A DNA stretch of 5,594 nucleotides from assembly GCA_947623755.1 (NCBI GenBank), contig CANQHB010000063.1:1-5594 (forward strand), in the 5' to 3' direction. This document shows positions 4,398 through 5,594 of the stretch, one piece after another; position 1 is the stretch's first letter; each line of letters opens with the position of its first letter. Both the position numbers and the translations under genes were made by a program. The notes beneath the pieces are model-generated. The model saw nothing but the letters and a program-made list of their open reading frames with translations, was not told the origin of the DNA and made no database searches. The DNA comes from an uncultured Bacilli bacterium. GTDB lineage: Bacteria > Bacillota_I > Bacilli_A > RF39 > UBA660.

Positions 4398-5594
4398 TTA
4401 ATTTTTAGCTTCTGTTTCATATAAATTTTTATAAATTTTACTTAAACTTAACAATTCTTCATGTTTTCCTTTAGCGACAACTTTACCTTTATCCACTACA
4501 TATATTATATCGGCATCTTTAATAGTCGATAACCGATGGGCCACTATTACTACGGTATGGTCTTTAACCAAATCATCGATAGCTTTCTTAACATAATTTT
4601 GTGAATCATTATCTAAAGCACTAGTCGCCTCATCAAACAATATTACTTTACTTTCTCGCGCTAAAGTTCTCGCAATGGCTAATCTTTGTTTTTGACCTCC
4701 ACTTAGATTAACTCCCCCTTCACCTAATATTGTATCATACTTTTTTGGTAAAGTCATAATATAATCATCTAAATAAGCCATTTTAGCATACTTTCTAATT
4801 TTTGTTAAACTTATTTTTTTATCTACTAATTTAAAATTTTCTTTAATAGTTCTATTAAATATAAATGGTTCTTGTCTAATCACGGATATATGCTTTCGTA
4901 ACTCTTCTTCTGTTAATTCCCTTATATTTACCCCATCTAATAATATTTCTCCACGATTTGGGTCAAACACTCTCGTTATTAAATTAAATAAGGTACTTTT
5001 CCCCTGCCCTGATTTACCCACAATCGCAATTTTTTTATTTGGTTCTAACTTCAAATTAAAATTCACCAAAATATTTTCCTCACCCGGATAAGAAAATGAG
5101 ACATTCCGAAATTCTAAGACTCCGACCGGCTTTTTAATTTGCGCCTCACCAAACTTCTCATCTTGATACAATCTATTTTCTAAAATTTCATTTACTCTTC
5201 CTAAAGATACTGTAACTCTCTGATAAGTTCCCATAAAATCATTAATATTTTCAATTAACCACATATATCGGTAAATATAATATGTCATGGCAATAAAGAA
5301 AGTAATACTTCCCTTCCCTATATAAATTAACACTATACAAGTAATAAACACGCCCACTTCTAAAAAAGCTTTCAAAAAATTTGTTATTAAATCAAACTCC
5401 GTACTTTTATCTATTTCTTGGGCACTCTTATTATATATTACTCTTATAATCCCGGTAAGGTCCGTCATTAAATTATTCTTAATGCCCAAAGTTTTTATTT
5501 CTCTAACTCCTCGTACTGATTCTGTTACTAAAGACGTAAATTTATCTTGCTCTTCTCTTTTTTCTTTATGTAATTTCTTAATAATGGGATTATA
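4398..5594 (-). CDS. ABC exporter, fused membrane and ATPase domains, 5' end cut by window edge
   Basis: This is a membrane transporter half that uses ATP hydrolysis to export a substrate; the substrate cannot be told from the sequence. The frame is open to the right edge, giving 398 visible residues; family members are usually about 580, so roughly the first third is missing. A TTG at 5489 is internal, not the start. Visible residues begin YNPIIKKLHKE, the end of the fourth helix and its coupling region, with the typical ESVRGVREIKTLG segment. Two membrane helices follow at about 74-93 and 96-114. The ATPase then shows A-loop Y169, Walker A GKSGQGKST (193-201), Q-loop Q241, signature LSGGQ (297-301), Walker B VILFDE (317-322) with catalytic E322, D-loop SALD (325-328) and switch H353. 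All are canonical, so this half should hydrolyse ATP, as a homodimer or as the active half of a heterodimer. It heads the visible cluster, with the 224-residue gene 16 bases downstream. Confidence 0.96.
   Translation of the reverse strand, partial: YNPIIKKLHKEKREEQDKFTSLVTESVRGVREIKTLGIKNNLMTDLTGIIRVIYNKSAQEIDKSTEFDLITNFLKAFLEVGVFITCIVLIYIGKGSITFFIAMTYYIYRYMWLIENINDFMGTYQRVTVSLGRVNEILENRLYQDEKFGEAQIKKPVGVLEFRNVSFSYPGEENILVNFNLKLEPNKKIAIVGKSGQGKSTLFNLITRVFDPNRGEILLDGVNIRELTEEELRKHISVIRQEPFIFNRTIKENFKLVDKKISLTKIRKYAKMAYLDDYIMTLPKKYDTILGEGGVNLSGGQKQRLAIARTLARESKVILFDEATSALDNDSQNYVKKAIDDLVKDHTVVIVAHRLSTIKDADIIYVVDKGKVVAKGKHEELLSLSKIYKNLYETEAKN

Noticed and set aside
4391..4470. Internal promoter near the end of the exporter gene for the 224-residue gene
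   Set aside because: There are TATAAA-like bases and a TTGTTA, but the spacing is 15 bases and the sequence is so AT-rich that such matches are expected by chance.
5487..5489. TTG at 5489 as the start of the ABC transporter
   Set aside because: The frame stays open for 35 more codons to the window edge, and those codons encode the expected exporter coupling-helix region (NPIIKKLHKE onward), so the gene begins outside the window.
1..5594. CRISPR array, insertion sequence, tRNA or rRNA gene, integration site
   Set aside because: No regularly spaced repeats, terminal inverted repeats with a transposase, tRNA-like cloverleaf or rRNA sequence was seen on either strand; coding sequence fills nearly the whole window.

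Overview
The window is AT-rich bacterial DNA, and every gene in it lies on the minus strand. It looks like a low-GC Bacillota, possibly an uncultured gut Bacilli-type lineage. The reasons are strong AGGAGG-type ribosome binding sites, A/T-ending codons with frequent ATA and AGA, tightly packed co-directional genes, and an rpsO-pnp pair whose protein sequences resemble Bacillota. The genus cannot be named from this sequence. The genetic code is very probably the standard bacterial one: all seven tryptophan codons in the genes are TGG, and TGA is seen only as a stop.

In the direction of transcription (right to left) there is first the 3' part of a type I ABC exporter with a fully canonical ATPase (4398-5594, 5' end outside the window). 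It is followed at short spacing by an unrecognised 224-residue protein (3707-4381), a 79-residue DUF1653 protein (3461-3700) and an unrecognised protein of about 326 residues (2454-3434). The gaps are 16, 6 and 26 bases, there is no terminator between them, and each gene has its own ribosome binding site, so these four are probably one operon.

A sigma-A-like promoter overlapping the stop codon of the 326-residue gene then starts a new unit. It has a leader of about 88 nt, rpsO (ribosomal protein S15, 2065-2334), an intrinsic terminator directly behind rpsO (2036-2063), and pnp (polynucleotide phosphorylase, 2015 to the left edge, lacking only its C-terminal end). rpsO followed by pnp is a widely conserved order that links ribosome assembly with RNA decay.

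The most interesting structure is in the rpsO leader. Two nested complementary pairs form a plausible H-type pseudoknot whose second stem covers the Shine-Dalgarno sequence, and a third segment can compete for the first stem. This suggests autogenous control by S15, as known in other bacteria but with an apparently different RNA. The terminator between rpsO and pnp leaves no room for a separate pnp promoter, so pnp seems to depend on read-through. The two unrecognised proteins beside the exporter are the other open questions. No RNA genes, mobile elements, CRISPR arrays or large repeats were seen, and no stretch over 300 bases lacks a gene.
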